Source: JAPLST01 sp964397565 (GTDB taxonomy: Bacteria; Auribacterota; UBA3054; JAPLST01). From it: 64,000 nt of DNA. The position numbers and the translations under genes are program-made. A model generated the notes under the pieces. That model was given only the letters and a program-made list of their open reading frames with translations, was not told the DNA's origin and ran no database searches. The stretch's first letter is position 1, and each line of letters opens with the position of its first letter. Positions 1 to 10,201 of this stretch are shown piece by piece. Location: assembly GCA_964397565.1 (NCBI GenBank), contig CAYNJC010000009.1:61551-125550 (forward strand). Direction: 5' to 3'.

Positions 1-1527
1 CTGGCTTTGGCGGCACAGCGCCCCGTCAAAATCCGCTACTCACGCGAAGACGATATCGCCCGCAGCCGCACCCGCCATGAGATGTATGTCACCATCACGC
101 TGGGCGCCAAACGTGACGGCACACTCACCGCCATCAGTATGAACGTGCTCAGCAACACCGGCGCATATGGCGCGCACGCCCTCACGGTCGCCTCGAATTG
201 CGGCAGCAAAGTCCTGCCGCTGTATCCCTGCGCCAATGTCATGTTTGACGCCACGGTTGTCTACACCAACCTGCCGGTCGGCGGCGCCTATCGCGGCTAC
301 GGCGCAACTCAGGCCGCCTTTGCCATGGAGTGCGCGCTCGATGAACTTGCCCACAAACTCGGGGTTGACCCGCTGGCTTACCGCCAGCAACTTCATATTC
401 GCAGCGGGCAAACCTCACCGATCTTTGCCAAACTGGGTGAAGGCAAGGCCGGCGTGCAACAATCCATCGGCAGCTGCCACCTCGCAGAATGCATCACCCG
501 CGGCGCTGCCGCCATTGGCTGGCAGCAAAAATATCGGTCCGACTGGTCCGACCGGTCCGACTCTTCTGCGCAGCCCCACCTCCGGCGCGGCGTCGGCATG
601 TGCACGCTCATGCAGGGCTCGAGCATTCCGGAAATCGACATGGGCGCCGCCTCGCTCAAAATGAACGAAGATGGCTCGTTCAATCTGCTGGTCGGCGCCA
701 CCGACCTTGGCACCGGCAGTGACACGATCCTGGCTCAAATCGCCGCCGATGTCCTCGGCGTCGACACGACCGACCTGCTGGTCTATTCATCCGACACCGA
801 TATGACCCCGTTTGATGTCGGCGCCTATGCCTCGAGCACGACCTACTTGAGTGGCAATGCCGTGATCAAGACTGCCGAAACGATTAAAGCGCAACTTCTG
901 CGCGTCGCCGCCGAAATGGCCGGCAAAGACAGTGCCGGCGCGACCCTGCACGACAAGCATGTCGTCTTCGCCGATGGCACGCGCGTGCCGTTTGCCGAGA
1001 TCGCTTGCTATGCCCTCTATCAAAAAAACCAATTCCAAATCGCCGCCACGGAGTCCTACATCTCACATGTCTCGCCGCCGCCCTTCTCGGCCCATTTCGC
1101 CGAAGTTGCGGTCGACCCCGAAACCGGCGAGGTGCAGCTGCTCAAATATGTGGCCGCCGTCGACTGCGGCACCGAGATCAATCCGCAGCTCGCCCGCGGC
1201 CAGACCGAGGGCGCGGTCGTCAATGGCATCGGCTATGCCCTCTGCGAGGAATTTATCTTTGATCGCGCCGGCCGCCTGATCACCGACTCGTTCATGAATT
1301 ATAAAATCCCCTCAACCCGCGATCTGCCCGAACTGGTCACCATCCATGTGCCAAGTCACGAGCCAACCGGGCCGTTCGGCGCCAAGAGCGTCTCGGAAAT
1401 CTCGATCAACGGCGCGCTGCCCGCGATTGCCAATGCCATCTTCAACGCCACCGGCGCGCGCCTGACTGAAGGCCCGTTCACGCCCGAGCGCGTCCTCAAC
1501 GCCATCCGCGCCACGCGCAATGCATAA
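1..1527 (+). CDS. Xanthine dehydrogenase-type molybdenum-binding subunit (3' part)
   Basis: The gene is open at the left window edge, so its N-terminus is missing. The 508 visible codons match the C-terminal molybdopterin-binding half of xanthine dehydrogenase/aldehyde oxidase family large subunits, which hydroxylate purines or aldehydes using a Mo cofactor. Family marks are the GGAYRGYGATQ stretch (about residue 94) and GAKSVSEIS near the C-terminus, whose Glu lies where the family has its catalytic base. Three copies of a 9-bp repeat at 536-562 add an in-frame Ser-Asp-rich insert (RSDWSDRSD). The stop overlaps the next start by 8 nt, suggesting translational coupling. The substrate cannot be told from this fragment. 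Confidence 0.85.
   Translation: MALAAQRPVKIRYSREDDIARSRTRHEMYVTITLGAKRDGTLTAISMNVLSNTGAYGAHALTVASNCGSKVLPLYPCANVMFDATVVYTNLPVGGAYRGYGATQAAFAMECALDELAHKLGVDPLAYRQQLHIRSGQTSPIFAKLGEGKAGVQQSIGSCHLAECITRGAAAIGWQQKYRSDWSDRSDSSAQPHLRRGVGMCTLMQGSSIPEIDMGAASLKMNEDGSFNLLVGATDLGTGSDTILAQIAADVLGVDTTDLLVYSSDTDMTPFDVGAYASSTTYLSGNAVIKTAETIKAQLLRVAAEMAGKDSAGATLHDKHVVFADGTRVPFAEIACYALYQKNQFQIAATESYISHVSPPPFSAHFAEVAVDPETGEVQLLKYVAAVDCGTEINPQLARGQTEGAVVNGIGYALCEEFIFDRAGRLITDSFMNYKIPSTRDLPELVTIHVPSHEPTGPFGAKSVSEISINGALPAIANAIFNATGARLTEGPFTPERVLNAIRATRNA
536..562 (+). repeat. Three 9-bp tandem repeats inside the dehydrogenase gene
   Basis: Units GGTCCGACT, GGTCCGACC and GGTCCGACT lie in tandem and keep the reading frame. 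Related 9-bp units occur between genes at 14042-14086, so this looks like a dispersed short repeat that has entered a coding sequence. Confidence 0.7.
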
Positions 1528-3346
1528 CCCGCCTTTTCTCGTTCCACCCAAGCGCGTCCGGCTGCACGCCGCCACGTTGCAGCTGCCGCGCGTGGTGACC
1601 GTTCAGGCGGACGCGCCGTGCACCGCCGCCGCGCACCACCTACAAGAATTGTTGACTGCCAACGATCCCGTCCACCGGCGGCATCGTTTGTCCGCCGCGC
1701 CCGCGCTGGTTACCATGCTTCAGACGGCTGCCGGACATGGCCCCGAAAGCTACACGCTGGCCATTACGCCGCGGGGCATCCGCATTGCCGCCGCAGATGC
1801 CGCCGGCGCGTTCTATGCTGTCCAGACTCTGCGCGAGTTGTTGACCATCCACGGCGATGCGCTGCCGTGTTGCGCAATCCGCGACTGGCCCGATTTCCGC
1901 CGGCGCGGCGTCTATCTCGATATTTCGCGCGGCCGCGTCCCGACCTTGGCCTGTCTCAAGGACTTGGTTGCCCTGCTGGCCCAATGGAAGATCAACGAAC
2001 TGCAGCTCAACATCGAAAACGTGTTCCAGTTTGTCGCGCATCCGGACATCGGCAAGGGCTACAGTCCCCTATCCGCCAAGGACATTGTCCACCTGCGCGA
2101 GCATTGTGCCCGGTATCATATTCAGCTTGTCGGCGCATTTGCCAGTTTTGGTCATTTTGAGAAAATTCTGCAATTGCCGAATTACCGCATGCTGGGCGAG
2201 CTGCCCGGCCAGCATTACTGGCCCGGTGGCACGACCCTATGCCCGACCGATCCACGTTCAATTCGCTTGCTAGCCGAGCTGTACGCCGAGTTCGTCCCAC
2301 TGTTCACCGCTGTTGACTTTAATATTAATGGCGACGAAACCTGCGAGTTGGGCGAAGGCCGCAGCAAACGCAGGGCAGATAAGGTTGGCAAAGGCCGCGT
2401 TTATCTCGACTTCGTGCTGAAATTGGCTGCGCTCGTGCGCACGCATGGCAAACGCACGAATATGTGGACTGATATTGTGCTGCAACATCCAGAACTGCTC
2501 GACGACATACCGCGCGACATAGTCATGTGCAATTGGGACTACAGCCCGGCTGGCACACGCATTCCGCGCACGGGCGACATCGCCGCGCACGGCTATCCTG
2601 TGGTCGTCTGCCCCGGCACCAGCAGTTGGAATACGCATGGCGGCCGGCTGCAGCTGGGCATGGACAACATTCGCGTCTTTGCCGCCGAAGGCCTGCGGCA
2701 CGGCGCGGAAGGCCTGCTGAACACCGATTGGGGCGACAACGGCCACCGCAACTTGCTGGCGGTCAGTTTGCATAATCTGGCGTGGGGCGCAGCGCAATCA
2801 TGGCACCACGCCGGTACCAACGCCGATGGCTTCAGCGCGCGCCTCGGCCGCGCCGTGTTCGGCATTGACGACGCACGCTTTGCCGACGCCCTGCGCAGGC
2901 TGGGTGGTTGTGCGCACGCATGCCTTTTGTACGGCATTCTCATGCCACCGATTCAGTGGGATTGGGACGCGTTGGGCGGCGCACTGCACGATCTGCAGCA
3001 GGTCAATCCGAACGAGCTCCGCGCGCATGCCGCCGCGCTGCGCGCCGTGCGCTGGCCAACCCTGCCGGTCTCGGCGCCACCGTTTGCGCGGCGCCTGCGC
3101 GAGGAGCTGGTCATGGCGACGGCGCTCGACGCGCTGGCCTGTCGCCGCGCCCTGGCGTTCAAGCAAGAGCAACTTGGCGCGCGGGTCACGGCGCGCGAGT
3201 GGCAGGGGCTTGGCGCGCAAACCGAGGAGACCATGCAGGCCTTCGCGCGCGTCTGGCGCCTGCACAATCGGCCGTCACGTCTGCGCGAACACTTGGCCGG
3301 CTTCCGCGCCACACTGCGCGCGTATCAGCAACGCCACGCACCATGA
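1520..3346 (+). CDS. GH20 beta-N-acetylhexosaminidase-like glycosidase
   Basis: A 608-aa protein with a zincin-like N-terminal domain (about 1-120) followed by a TIM barrel beginning at RRGVYLDISRGRVP, both typical of GH20. These enzymes release terminal N-acetylhexosamines by substrate-assisted catalysis with an Asp-Glu pair. Here the pair is Asp272-Glu273 in NINGDET. The usual HxGGDE form is relaxed to NxNGDE, so the exact specificity is uncertain. No signal peptide is visible, which suggests cytoplasmic action on imported sugars. The ATG overlaps the preceding gene by 8 nt. An RND adaptor gene follows after 37 nt. Confidence 0.8.
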   Translation: MHNPPFLVPPKRVRLHAATLQLPRVVTVQADAPCTAAAHHLQELLTANDPVHRRHRLSAAPALVTMLQTAAGHGPESYTLAITPRGIRIAAADAAGAFYAVQTLRELLTIHGDALPCCAIRDWPDFRRRGVYLDISRGRVPTLACLKDLVALLAQWKINELQLNIENVFQFVAHPDIGKGYSPLSAKDIVHLREHCARYHIQLVGAFASFGHFEKILQLPNYRMLGELPGQHYWPGGTTLCPTDPRSIRLLAELYAEFVPLFTAVDFNINGDETCELGEGRSKRRADKVGKGRVYLDFVLKLAALVRTHGKRTNMWTDIVLQHPELLDDIPRDIVMCNWDYSPAGTRIPRTGDIAAHGYPVVVCPGTSSWNTHGGRLQLGMDNIRVFAAEGLRHGAEGLLNTDWGDNGHRNLLAVSLHNLAWGAAQSWHHAGTNADGFSARLGRAVFGIDDARFADALRRLGGCAHACLLYGILMPPIQWDWDALGGALHDLQQVNPNELRAHAAALRAVRWPTLPVSAPPFARRLREELVMATALDALACRRALAFKQEQLGARVTAREWQGLGAQTEETMQAFARVWRLHNRPSRLREHLAGFRATLRAYQQRHAP

Positions 3347-3383
3347 ACTTCCGTACTGTTCACCCGAGCCTGAGGCCCCCGCG

Positions 3384-4397
3384 ATGAGATTCTGTCTTTG
3401 TTTCGTGCTGGTCACGCTCGGCGCGTTGGCCGGGTGTCGCCGCGCCGCACCATCCTTACAGGCGCAACCGGCACTCGCCGTGCGAACCGTGGTCGCGCGC
3501 GAACAGACGGTGCCGATCCAGGAAGAGGTCGTGGGCACCGTCGCCGCGGAGCTGCACGCCGCCGTTTCCGCGAAAGTCAGTGGCGCGATCCAGCAGATGA
3601 ACGCCGTGCCTGGCTTGGTCGTGACGACGGGCTATGTCATTGCCCGGCTACACGCGCTTGAGATCACGGCCCGGCGCGACCAGGCGCTTGCCACGCGCGA
3701 TGATGCCCGCCAGGAATTCGAGCGCGAAAAGCAATTGTTTGAACAAAAGATCGAATCGCAACAGAAATTCGATGCCGCGGAGACACGTTATCGCACGGCG
3801 CAAGGCGCGCTGGATGAGGCCAACGCGATGATGACCTACACGACCATTCTGGCGCCGTTCGACGGGGTCATCGTGCGCAAGCTGGCCGACCAAGGCGATC
3901 TGGCCACGCCCGGCCTGCCGCTGGTTGAAATCGAAAACCCGCACCGGCTGCGGCTTGAAGCCGAAGTGCCGGAAGCGGCGGCCAATCGCATCCAGCTGGG
4001 CAATACCTATCAGGTGACCATTGCTGCCGCGCAGGTGCACACGAATGCGCCGGTCAGCGAGATCGCGCCGTCGGCCAACCCGTTCAGCCGGACGGTGCTG
4101 GTCAAGCTGGATCTGCCGCGCGTGCCGACGTTGCATGCCGGCCAGTTTGGTCGCGTCACCATTCCGACCGGCGAAAAACGCGCGATCATTGTGCCGGCCA
4201 GCGCGGTGGTGACGCGCGGCCAGCTTGAGTTTGTGTTCGTCGTTAGCGGCAAGACGGCCGGCATGCGCATGGTGCGCAGCGGCGGCCACACGGCCGGCGG
4301 CGTGGAACTGCTGGCGGGCCTCACTGACGGCGAACATGTCGTGACCGACCGCGCCGACAGCCTGCGCGACGGCCAGAACATTTACGTCAGCGAATAA
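3384..4397 (+). CDS. RND efflux periplasmic adaptor lipoprotein
   Basis: A membrane-fusion protein of 337 aa linking an inner-membrane RND pump to an outer-membrane channel. The chosen ATG gives a lipoprotein signal ending LGALAGC (Cys18). The open frame extends further upstream but only inside the GH20 gene. The order is a biotinyl-lipoyl-like half (about 45-75), an alpha-helical hairpin (about 90-150, [17 protein letters not shown]), the second lipoyl half ([16 protein letters not shown]), a beta-barrel, and a C-terminal membrane-proximal domain. It is followed after 52 nt by its pump gene. The exported compound is unknown. Confidence 0.88.
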   Translation: MRFCLCFVLVTLGALAGCRRAAPSLQAQPALAVRTVVAREQTVPIQEEVVGTVAAELHAAVSAKVSGAIQQMNAVPGLVVTTGYVIARLHALEITARRDQALATRDDARQEFEREKQLFEQKIESQQKFDAAETRYRTAQGALDEANAMMTYTTILAPFDGVIVRKLADQGDLATPGLPLVEIENPHRLRLEAEVPEAAANRIQLGNTYQVTIAAAQVHTNAPVSEIAPSANPFSRTVLVKLDLPRVPTLHAGQFGRVTIPTGEKRAIIVPASAVVTRGQLEFVFVVSGKTAGMRMVRSGGHTAGGVELLAGLTDGEHVVTDRADSLRDGQNIYVSE

Positions 4398-4449
4398 GGT
4401 CGGTCGCAGACGACATGCTTTGTCATTTGTACCGCCGCACACAACGCGT

Positions 4450-7400
4450 ATGACCGAGACACCCCACTCGCTTGGATTTGCAGGCCGTCTGGCCAGCCTG
4501 TTTGTGGCATCGAAATTGACGCCGCTGCTGGTCATCGCCGCGGTGCTGCTCGGCGGCGCCGCCGTCATCCTGCTGCCACGCGAGGAGGAGCCCCAGATCA
4601 AGGTGCCGATGGTTGACGTCATGGTGGCCATGCCCGGCGCGAGCGCGAAGGAAATTGAAGAGCGCGTCACGCGGCCAATGGAAAAACTGCTGTGGGAGAT
4701 TCCCGGCGTCGAGTATATTTACTCCACGTCCAAGGAGGGGCAGAGCCTTGCCATTGTCCGCTTTCTGGTTGACCAGAACCTTGAAGACAGTCTGGTCAAG
4801 CTCAATCAGAAACTGCAGGGCAACTTCGACCGTATCCCGCATGGCGTGTCGTTTCCGCTGGTCAAATCGGTTACCATTGACGATGTGCCGATCTTGTGCG
4901 TGACGTTGCACGGCACGAACTACGACCACTTCACGTTGCGCCGCCTGGTTGCGCAGGTTGACGATGCGGTGAAGCAGGTGCCCCAGGTGGCGGAAACGAG
5001 CGTGATCGGCGGCGCGCGCCGGCAAGTCCGGGTGTTGCTGGACCCGGCCCGGCTCGCGTCGCGCGGGCTGAGCCCGGTCGGGCTCGCGCCGATGCTGCAG
5101 CAAGCCAATCGCCAATATGTGTCGGGCAATTTGATTGCGAACAACCGTGACATCGTGGTTGAGACCGGCGCGTTTCTCAAGGATGCGGCGGACGTCGGTA
5201 ATGTCGTCGTGGGCGTGTTTGACGGCAAGCCGGTGTACTTGCGTGACGTGGCCACTATCGTTGATGGCCCAGAGGAGCCGACGCAGTACGTCTTTTACGG
5301 CGCCGGCGCGGCGCGGGGCGGGCGCGGGGACATCGCGCCGGCCGTGACGCTCAGTATCGCCAAACGACCGGGCGCCAACGCCGTCACGGTTGCCGACCAG
5401 GTGTTGCGCAAGATTGACGGGCTGCGCGGCGTGATTATTCCCGACGATGTGACCATCTCGATCACGCGCAATTATGGCGAGACCGCGGCGGAGAAGTCCA
5501 ACGAACTGTTGCTGCACATGGCTATCGCCGTGTTGGGTGTCACGCTGCTGGTTATGCTGGTGCTGGGTTGGCGCGAATCGCTGGTGGTCGCGCTGGCGAT
5601 TCCGTGCACGCTGGCACTGACGCTGGTGGTGTTTTATCTGTGTGGCTATACGCTCAACCGCATTACGTTATTTGCGCTGATTTTTTCGATTGGCATTCTG
5701 GTGGACGATGCCATTGTGGTGATTGAGAACATCGTGCGCCATATACATTTGCCGGAGAACGCAGGACGGTCATTGCTCCACGTTGCCGTGGCCGCGGTCA
5801 GTGAAGTCGGCAATCCCACGGTGCTGGCCACCTGGGCCGTGATCGCCGCCATACTGCCGATGGCCACGGTGGGCGGATTGATGGGTCCGTATATGCGGCC
5901 GATTCCGGTGGGCGCCAGTGCGGCCATGGTTTTTTCGTTGCTGGTCGCGTTCATCGTCACGCCGTGGGCGGCCGTGCGCCTGCTGCGCGGCCACCCACCG
6001 GCGGCCGCACCGCACCAGAATGCCGCTGCGCCGCTGGCGCACGAGGAAGATCGCTTCACGCGGCTGTATCGCGCCGTCATGCGGCCGTTGATCACGCATC
6101 GCGGCTGGTGCAGCTTGTTTCTCGCCAGCGTCACGACCCTGCTGGTGCTGGCGTTGGCGTTGGTGGGCGTGGGCTGGGTGAAAGTCAAGATGCTGCCGTT
6201 CGACAACAAAAGTGAATTTCAGATCATCCTGAACCTGCCGGAAGGCAGTCCGCTTGAACGCACCGTGCAAGCAAGCCGCGAGATCGCCGCAGCTATTGCG
6301 GCGGAGCCGGAGGTGCGCGACTACCAAATCTACGCCGGTGTGGCGTCGCCGTTCAATTTCAACGGCTTGGTGCGGCATTATTTTCTGCGGCGCGGCAACA
6401 ACCTGGCGGACATTCAAGTGAATCTGACACCCAAAGGCGCGCGGGCCGCGCAGAGCCATGCGATTGCCAAGCGCGTGCGGCCGCGCGTCACCCAGATCGC
6501 CGACGCATACGGCGCGCGCGTGGCGGTGGCCGAAGTGCCGCCCGGGCCGCCCGTGCTGCAGACGCTGGTGGCCGAAATATACGGACCGAGCGATGCTGCA
6601 CGGCTGAAGCTGGCCATGGCCGTGCGCGATATTTTCACACAGACGCCCGGCGTCGTCGACGTGGATTGGTATGTGGAAGCGCCGCAATCCAAGGCCCGCT
6701 TTGTGATTGACAAGGAAAAGGCGGCTCTGCACGGGATCAGCGCCGAAACCATTTCGCGCACCCTGCACATGGCGATTGCGGGCGAATCCCTGGATCTCAT
6801 CCACCAGCCGCGCGAGAAGGAGGACGTTGATATTGTGTTGCAACTGCCGCGCGCCGCGCGCACCACGCCCGAGGACATGCTGGCGCTGCGGGTGCGCTCC
6901 GGCGACGCCAATGCGTTGCCGGAACCGGGCGCGGGCGGCACGGTGCCGCTGGTGCCGCTGCGCGAACTGGTGCGCATCGAGGACGCCGTCATCGACACCA
7001 GCGTGTACCACAAGAATCTGATGCCGGTCACCTACGTCATCGGTGATGTTGCCGGCGCCATTGAAAGCCCGGTCTACGCAATTCTGAAAATGAACGCAGC
7101 CCTGAAGAAACTTGATTTGCGCGCGTTTGGCAATGCGCGCGCGCAGCTGGGCATCTATAACGCGACCCTGCCGGCCAGTGATCTGCAACTGGCGCTGAAA
7201 TGGGACGGTGAATGGCAGATCACGCTGGAAGTGTTTCGCGATCTCGGGCGCTCGTTCGTGGCCGCGCTTATCTTGATCTACCTGCTGATGGTGGGCTGGT
7301 TCAAATCCTTCGTCACGCCGCTGGTGATCATGGCGGCAATCCCGTTCTCGTTGGTGGGCATTCTGCCGGCACACGGGCTGCTCGGCGCGTTCTTCACGGC

Positions 7401-7716
7401 CACCTCGATGATCGGCTTCATGGCCGGCGCGGGTATTGTTGTGCGCAATTCGATTATTCTGGTTGATTTCATCGAGCTGCGGATCGCGCAGGGCATGCCG
7501 CTGGCCGAGGCCGTGGTGGATGCGGGCGCCGTGCGCTTCCGGCCCATGCTCCTGACCGCGCTGGCCGTGGTGGTCGGTTCGACGGTGATTCTGTTCGATC
7601 CGATTTTTCAGGGCCTGGCGATCGCGCTGATGGCCGGCGAAATCGCCTCGCTGCTGCTGAGCCGCATGGCCGTGCCAGTGCTGTACTATCTGGCGCGGCG
7701 GCGGACCGTCAACTGA
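4450..7716 (+). CDS. RND efflux pump permease (AcrB/CzcA superfamily)
   Basis: An inner-membrane proton-driven pump of 1088 aa, the usual length for the family. It has the classic duplicated layout: one TM helix, a large periplasmic loop, a TM bundle (about 355-540), a second periplasmic loop, and a final TM bundle (about 900-1080). TM4 carries the acidic proton-relay pair in [19 protein letters not shown] 4450 is preferred over an in-frame TTG at 4420 because it gives the usual short cytoplasmic N-terminus. It pairs with the adaptor just upstream. No outer-membrane channel gene is present in the window. Confidence 0.9.
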   Translation: MTETPHSLGFAGRLASLFVASKLTPLLVIAAVLLGGAAVILLPREEEPQIKVPMVDVMVAMPGASAKEIEERVTRPMEKLLWEIPGVEYIYSTSKEGQSLAIVRFLVDQNLEDSLVKLNQKLQGNFDRIPHGVSFPLVKSVTIDDVPILCVTLHGTNYDHFTLRRLVAQVDDAVKQVPQVAETSVIGGARRQVRVLLDPARLASRGLSPVGLAPMLQQANRQYVSGNLIANNRDIVVETGAFLKDAADVGNVVVGVFDGKPVYLRDVATIVDGPEEPTQYVFYGAGAARGGRGDIAPAVTLSIAKRPGANAVTVADQVLRKIDGLRGVIIPDDVTISITRNYGETAAEKSNELLLHMAIAVLGVTLLVMLVLGWRESLVVALAIPCTLALTLVVFYLCGYTLNRITLFALIFSIGILVDDAIVVIENIVRHIHLPENAGRSLLHVAVAAVSEVGNPTVLATWAVIAAILPMATVGGLMGPYMRPIPVGASAAMVFSLLVAFIVTPWAAVRLLRGHPPAAAPHQNAAAPLAHEEDRFTRLYRAVMRPLITHRGWCSLFLASVTTLLVLALALVGVGWVKVKMLPFDNKSEFQIILNLPEGSPLERTVQASREIAAAIAAEPEVRDYQIYAGVASPFNFNGLVRHYFLRRGNNLADIQVNLTPKGARAAQSHAIAKRVRPRVTQIADAYGARVAVAEVPPGPPVLQTLVAEIYGPSDAARLKLAMAVRDIFTQTPGVVDVDWYVEAPQSKARFVIDKEKAALHGISAETISRTLHMAIAGESLDLIHQPREKEDVDIVLQLPRAARTTPEDMLALRVRSGDANALPEPGAGGTVPLVPLRELVRIEDAVIDTSVYHKNLMPVTYVIGDVAGAIESPVYAILKMNAALKKLDLRAFGNARAQLGIYNATLPASDLQLALKWDGEWQITLEVFRDLGRSFVAALILIYLLMVGWFKSFVTPLVIMAAIPFSLVGILPAHGLLGAFFTATSMIGFMAGAGIVVRNSIILVDFIELRIAQGMPLAEAVVDAGAVRFRPMLLTALAVVVGSTVILFDPIFQGLAIALMAGEIASLLLSRMAVPVLYYLARRRTVN

Positions 7717-7772
7717 GGTGCCGCTTCCGGAGCTGTGGTTCAGGGTTCAGGGCTGCTTGGAGTCCCGCCAAC

Positions 7773-7826
7773 GGCGGGATTCAGGGCTGAAAGAGTGTGG
7801 GAGCGACCGCCGTGTCGCGATGCTGC
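7773..7826 (+). repeat. Two intergenic hairpins, one REP-like
   Basis: The 297-bp gap 7717-8013 holds no credible gene. It contains a perfect hairpin, TCCCGCC-AAC-GGCGGGA (7773-7789). It also contains a REP-like element beginning GTGGGAGC at 7797, with a 5-bp stem GCGAC/GTCGC around the loop CGCCGT. The second element is the same type as the tandem array near 17900. A further GC hairpin without a T-tract (7997-8013) sits just past the stop of the minus-strand gene. Confidence 0.65.
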
Positions 7827-8013
7827 CGCAGATGCTACGACAGCAATGTTGTCCGCAGATGACGCAGATGGCGCCGATGTTGCAGAACAATCAAACATAG
7901 TCCGAAGAAGACCCGCATTAGGCACTGCTCAAGAAGCTCGCATGATGGCAATGGGCACTGCATGACCCCTTTCTGCCTATGCAACTCTGTGCTGCTGCGC
8001 GGCGGCGCCGCGC

Positions 8014-8790
8014 TCAGTTGGTGCGGTAGCTAAGCAGAACGTTCTTGCCTTGATGCATATCGCGCTGATCGTCGCGCACGAGGATGTCACCCATGGCGTA
8101 GTAGTGCCCCTGCCAGATGACGCGCGGTTTGCGCTGCAGCGGCGACATGACCGTTTGGCGCGCATCCACCCATTCGATGCGCGTGCCGGATTTGACGCTG
8201 GCCAAAGGGGTGAAGAAGCCCGGTGCGCCAAAACACAGGCGCGTTTCCGACGCGGGGCCGCCAATAATGCCGCGCACATCCAGCTGCACGCCGCGCAAGC
8301 ACCCGCCGGCCAGTTCCTGATGCAAGGCGCCGAGTTGCACCCGGCGCAGGCTATGGGCGCGGACGCTGCGGACATCGACAAAATCCAATAGCAAATCCAA
8401 ATCCTGATTGTAGGTGTAGACCAGATCGTTGGTCTGTTTCATCAAGGAGACGCTGGTGCCAAACCAGAGGTTGCTGACGATGCCGACGCGCTGCTTTGAC
8501 GAACGCTTGAAGGAAAGCTTGTCGGCCGTGTTGACCAGCAAATTAATGTTGCGCAGGGTGGTAAACTGAATTTGGGTTGCTTTGGTTGCGCCGCGGAAGA
8601 TCACCCAGCCGTTGGTGACGGTGACGGTGACTTTGGCGCCGCGCTTGATGCGGCCCTCGCAGCGCCCGGGGAACCATTTGTGGATTTTTGTCAGGGCGTG
8701 CACGTCGGTGGCACCGACCAGGAGCAGCAAGCAGATGCCCGCGTGCAGTGCGCGTGCCCGAAAGAACATTTTGCCACGTGTCGTGTTCAA
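8014..8790 (-). CDS. Secreted protein of unknown function
   Basis: A 258-aa protein that I do not recognise. The N-terminus has basic residues and then a hydrophobic stretch ending GATDVHA, a plausible signal peptide (about 1-33). The rest is rich in beta-type sequence with short alternating segments such as GRIKRGAKVTVTVTNGWVIF, which may form an SH3- or OB-like barrel. No catalytic motif was seen. It starts 8 nt after the stop of manA and is probably co-transcribed with it. An in-frame ATG eight codons in is an alternative start. Confidence 0.7.
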   Translation of the reverse strand: MNTTRGKMFFRARALHAGICLLLLVGATDVHALTKIHKWFPGRCEGRIKRGAKVTVTVTNGWVIFRGATKATQIQFTTLRNINLLVNTADKLSFKRSSKQRVGIVSNLWFGTSVSLMKQTNDLVYTYNQDLDLLLDFVDVRSVRAHSLRRVQLGALHQELAGGCLRGVQLDVRGIIGGPASETRLCFGAPGFFTPLASVKSGTRIEWVDARQTVMSPLQRKPRVIWQGHYYAMGDILVRDDQRDMHQGKNVLLSYRTN

Positions 8791-8798
8791 GGACGGTG

Positions 8799-9821
8799 TC
8801 AGGCCAAGGGCATCGGGTGGCGGCCCTTTTTCAGCAGCATTTTGCCGGGGATGATGTCAAGCGTGACGCAATGGGTTGCCGGCACCAGGCTAAAATCGGT
8901 GACCGCGGCCGGAATCAGAATCGTCGTGCCGGGGTGATACTCGATGTCCTCGAAGATGCCTTCGGGCGAGATAATGGTGCCGTGGCCTTCGATGTTGCAG
9001 AGGATGCGGAAGCGGTCAATCGAGTATTCGTGAATCGGTTCGCGATAGACGTATTGGTACAAGGAAAAATGGTCACAGAGCACCAGGCGGTAATGCAGCG
9101 GCTCGACCTTGGTGGGTTTGATTTTGGGCGCGCCGATGTCCTTGAAGCTCATCACTTGCAGGGCCTTGTCAATCTGCAATTCGCGTTTGTGACCGTGGTG
9201 GTCGGAGCGGTCATAATCATAGACGCGATAGGTGACATTGGAATTCTGCTGAATCTCGGCCAGCATCAAGCCGCCGCCGATGCCGTGCAAGGTGCCGGCC
9301 GGTATGAAAATGGTCTCGCCCTTGCTCACGTCGAAGGTGTCGACCAACTGTTCGAGGCGCTTCTGTTGAATGGCGCGCAGGACTTTATCGGGGGTGGCGC
9401 CGGCGCGGAAGCCGCGCGTGATTCTGGCGCCGGGCGAGGCCTCCATGACGAACCAGGCCTCGGTCTTGCCGAGGTCGTTCTCGTGGCGCAAGGCGTAACG
9501 ATTGTCGGGATGCACCTGCAGCGAGAGATTTTCTTCGGCGTCAATGAATTTTAGCAGGAGCGGAAAGCGCGTGCGGCATTCGTCGGCCATTTCGCCGAAG
9601 AGTTCGCGCGGGTACGCCTGGCGCAACTCGGAGAGTGGCATACCGGCCAAGTCGCCATCGGCCACGACGGAGACATCGCCCGGCCGGTCCGTAATTTCCC
9701 ACGACTCGCCCAGATGGGTACTGGCCGGGACCTCGCGGTTGAGGAGCGTGGCAAAGCGCCCACCGCCCCACAGTTTTGGCTTGTAGATCGGTTTGAACAT
9801 GAGCGGATAAAGGGCAACCAT
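8799..9821 (-). CDS. manA: Class I mannose-6-phosphate isomerase
   Basis: Interconverts mannose 6-phosphate and fructose 6-phosphate, linking mannose units to glycolysis and sugar-nucleotide synthesis. The 340-aa cupin-type Zn enzyme begins YPLMFKPIYKPKLWGG, the usual opening of the short bacterial form. It carries the metal-site segment SLQVHPDN (about residue 101) and GGGLMLAEIQQNSNVTYR further on. The start is the first ATG, with GGGAG 12 nt upstream, and it nearly abuts the divergent tRNA promoter. A secreted protein gene follows in the same direction. Confidence 0.92.
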   Translation of the reverse strand: MVALYPLMFKPIYKPKLWGGGRFATLLNREVPASTHLGESWEITDRPGDVSVVADGDLAGMPLSELRQAYPRELFGEMADECRTRFPLLLKFIDAEENLSLQVHPDNRYALRHENDLGKTEAWFVMEASPGARITRGFRAGATPDKVLRAIQQKRLEQLVDTFDVSKGETIFIPAGTLHGIGGGLMLAEIQQNSNVTYRVYDYDRSDHHGHKRELQIDKALQVMSFKDIGAPKIKPTKVEPLHYRLVLCDHFSLYQYVYREPIHEYSIDRFRILCNIEGHGTIISPEGIFEDIEYHPGTTILIPAAVTDFSLVPATHCVTLDIIPGKMLLKKGRHPMPLA

Positions 9822-9850
9822 TTGACAAAAACTCCCGCAGTTGTTACAAT
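9822..9850 (+). promoter_or_regulatory. Promoter of tRNA-Ala
   Basis: TTGACA (9822-9827), 17-nt spacer, TACAAT (9845-9850), then 13 nt to the first tRNA base. This is a near-consensus sigma-70-type promoter. It begins at the base next to the manA start codon, so the two units are divergent. Confidence 0.85.
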
Positions 9851-9863
9851 ATGCATGCCGCGT

Positions 9864-9939
9864 GGGGAATTAGCTCAGTTGGGAGAGCGTCTGGCTGGCA
9901 GCCAGAAGGCCACCGGTTCGAACCCGGTATTCTCCACCA
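9864..9939 (+). tRNA. tRNA-Ala (anticodon GGC)
   Basis: A 76-nt cloverleaf with CCA encoded. The acceptor stem GGGGAAT/ATTCTCC contains the G3:U70 wobble that marks alanine tRNAs. The D stem is GCTC/GAGC. The anticodon stem TCTGG/CCAGA encloses CTGGCAG with anticodon GGC (9897-9899), reading GCC. The T arm holds GGTTCGAACC. It stands alone with its own promoter. Confidence 0.97.
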
Positions 9940-10088
9940 TTCTTGCCTGCGCGTAGCAGCGCGCCCCGCGCAGCAACAAGAAGCTAAAAACCGACGCCGG
10001 TGCGGCTTGTGCCCCGCCGCTGACAACGTCAACCACAGTGCGTGCGCGCGGCACAGTGTATCATTTTTTCCCGTAAAATGCAATCTGC

Positions 10089-10117
10089 GTGACATTTATG
10101 AGCCGAGTTGTTATACT
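10089..10117 (+). promoter_or_regulatory. Promoter of the glycogen locus
   Basis: GTGACA (10089-10094), 17-nt spacer, TATACT (10112-10117), leaving a leader of about 78 nt before glgC. The rest of the 262-bp gap after the tRNA shows nothing else I can name. Confidence 0.7.
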
Positions 10118-10201
10118 AGATGCAACCAACGCGTGGCGCGCATGACAGCCTGTCCTGCGGTGCGCATGCGGCGCACACAACCGTTGCTGTAGGGAGAGGA
10201 G

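Noticed and set aside
5770..7374. Open frame of 534 codons opposite the RND pump gene
   Set aside because: Its composition (His, Gln, Arg-rich) is that of an antisense shadow. The pump on the other strand has intact motifs throughout.
9844..10095. Short open frames overlapping tRNA-Ala on both strands
   Set aside because: They run through the tRNA gene and its promoter and have no ribosome site or family-like sequence.
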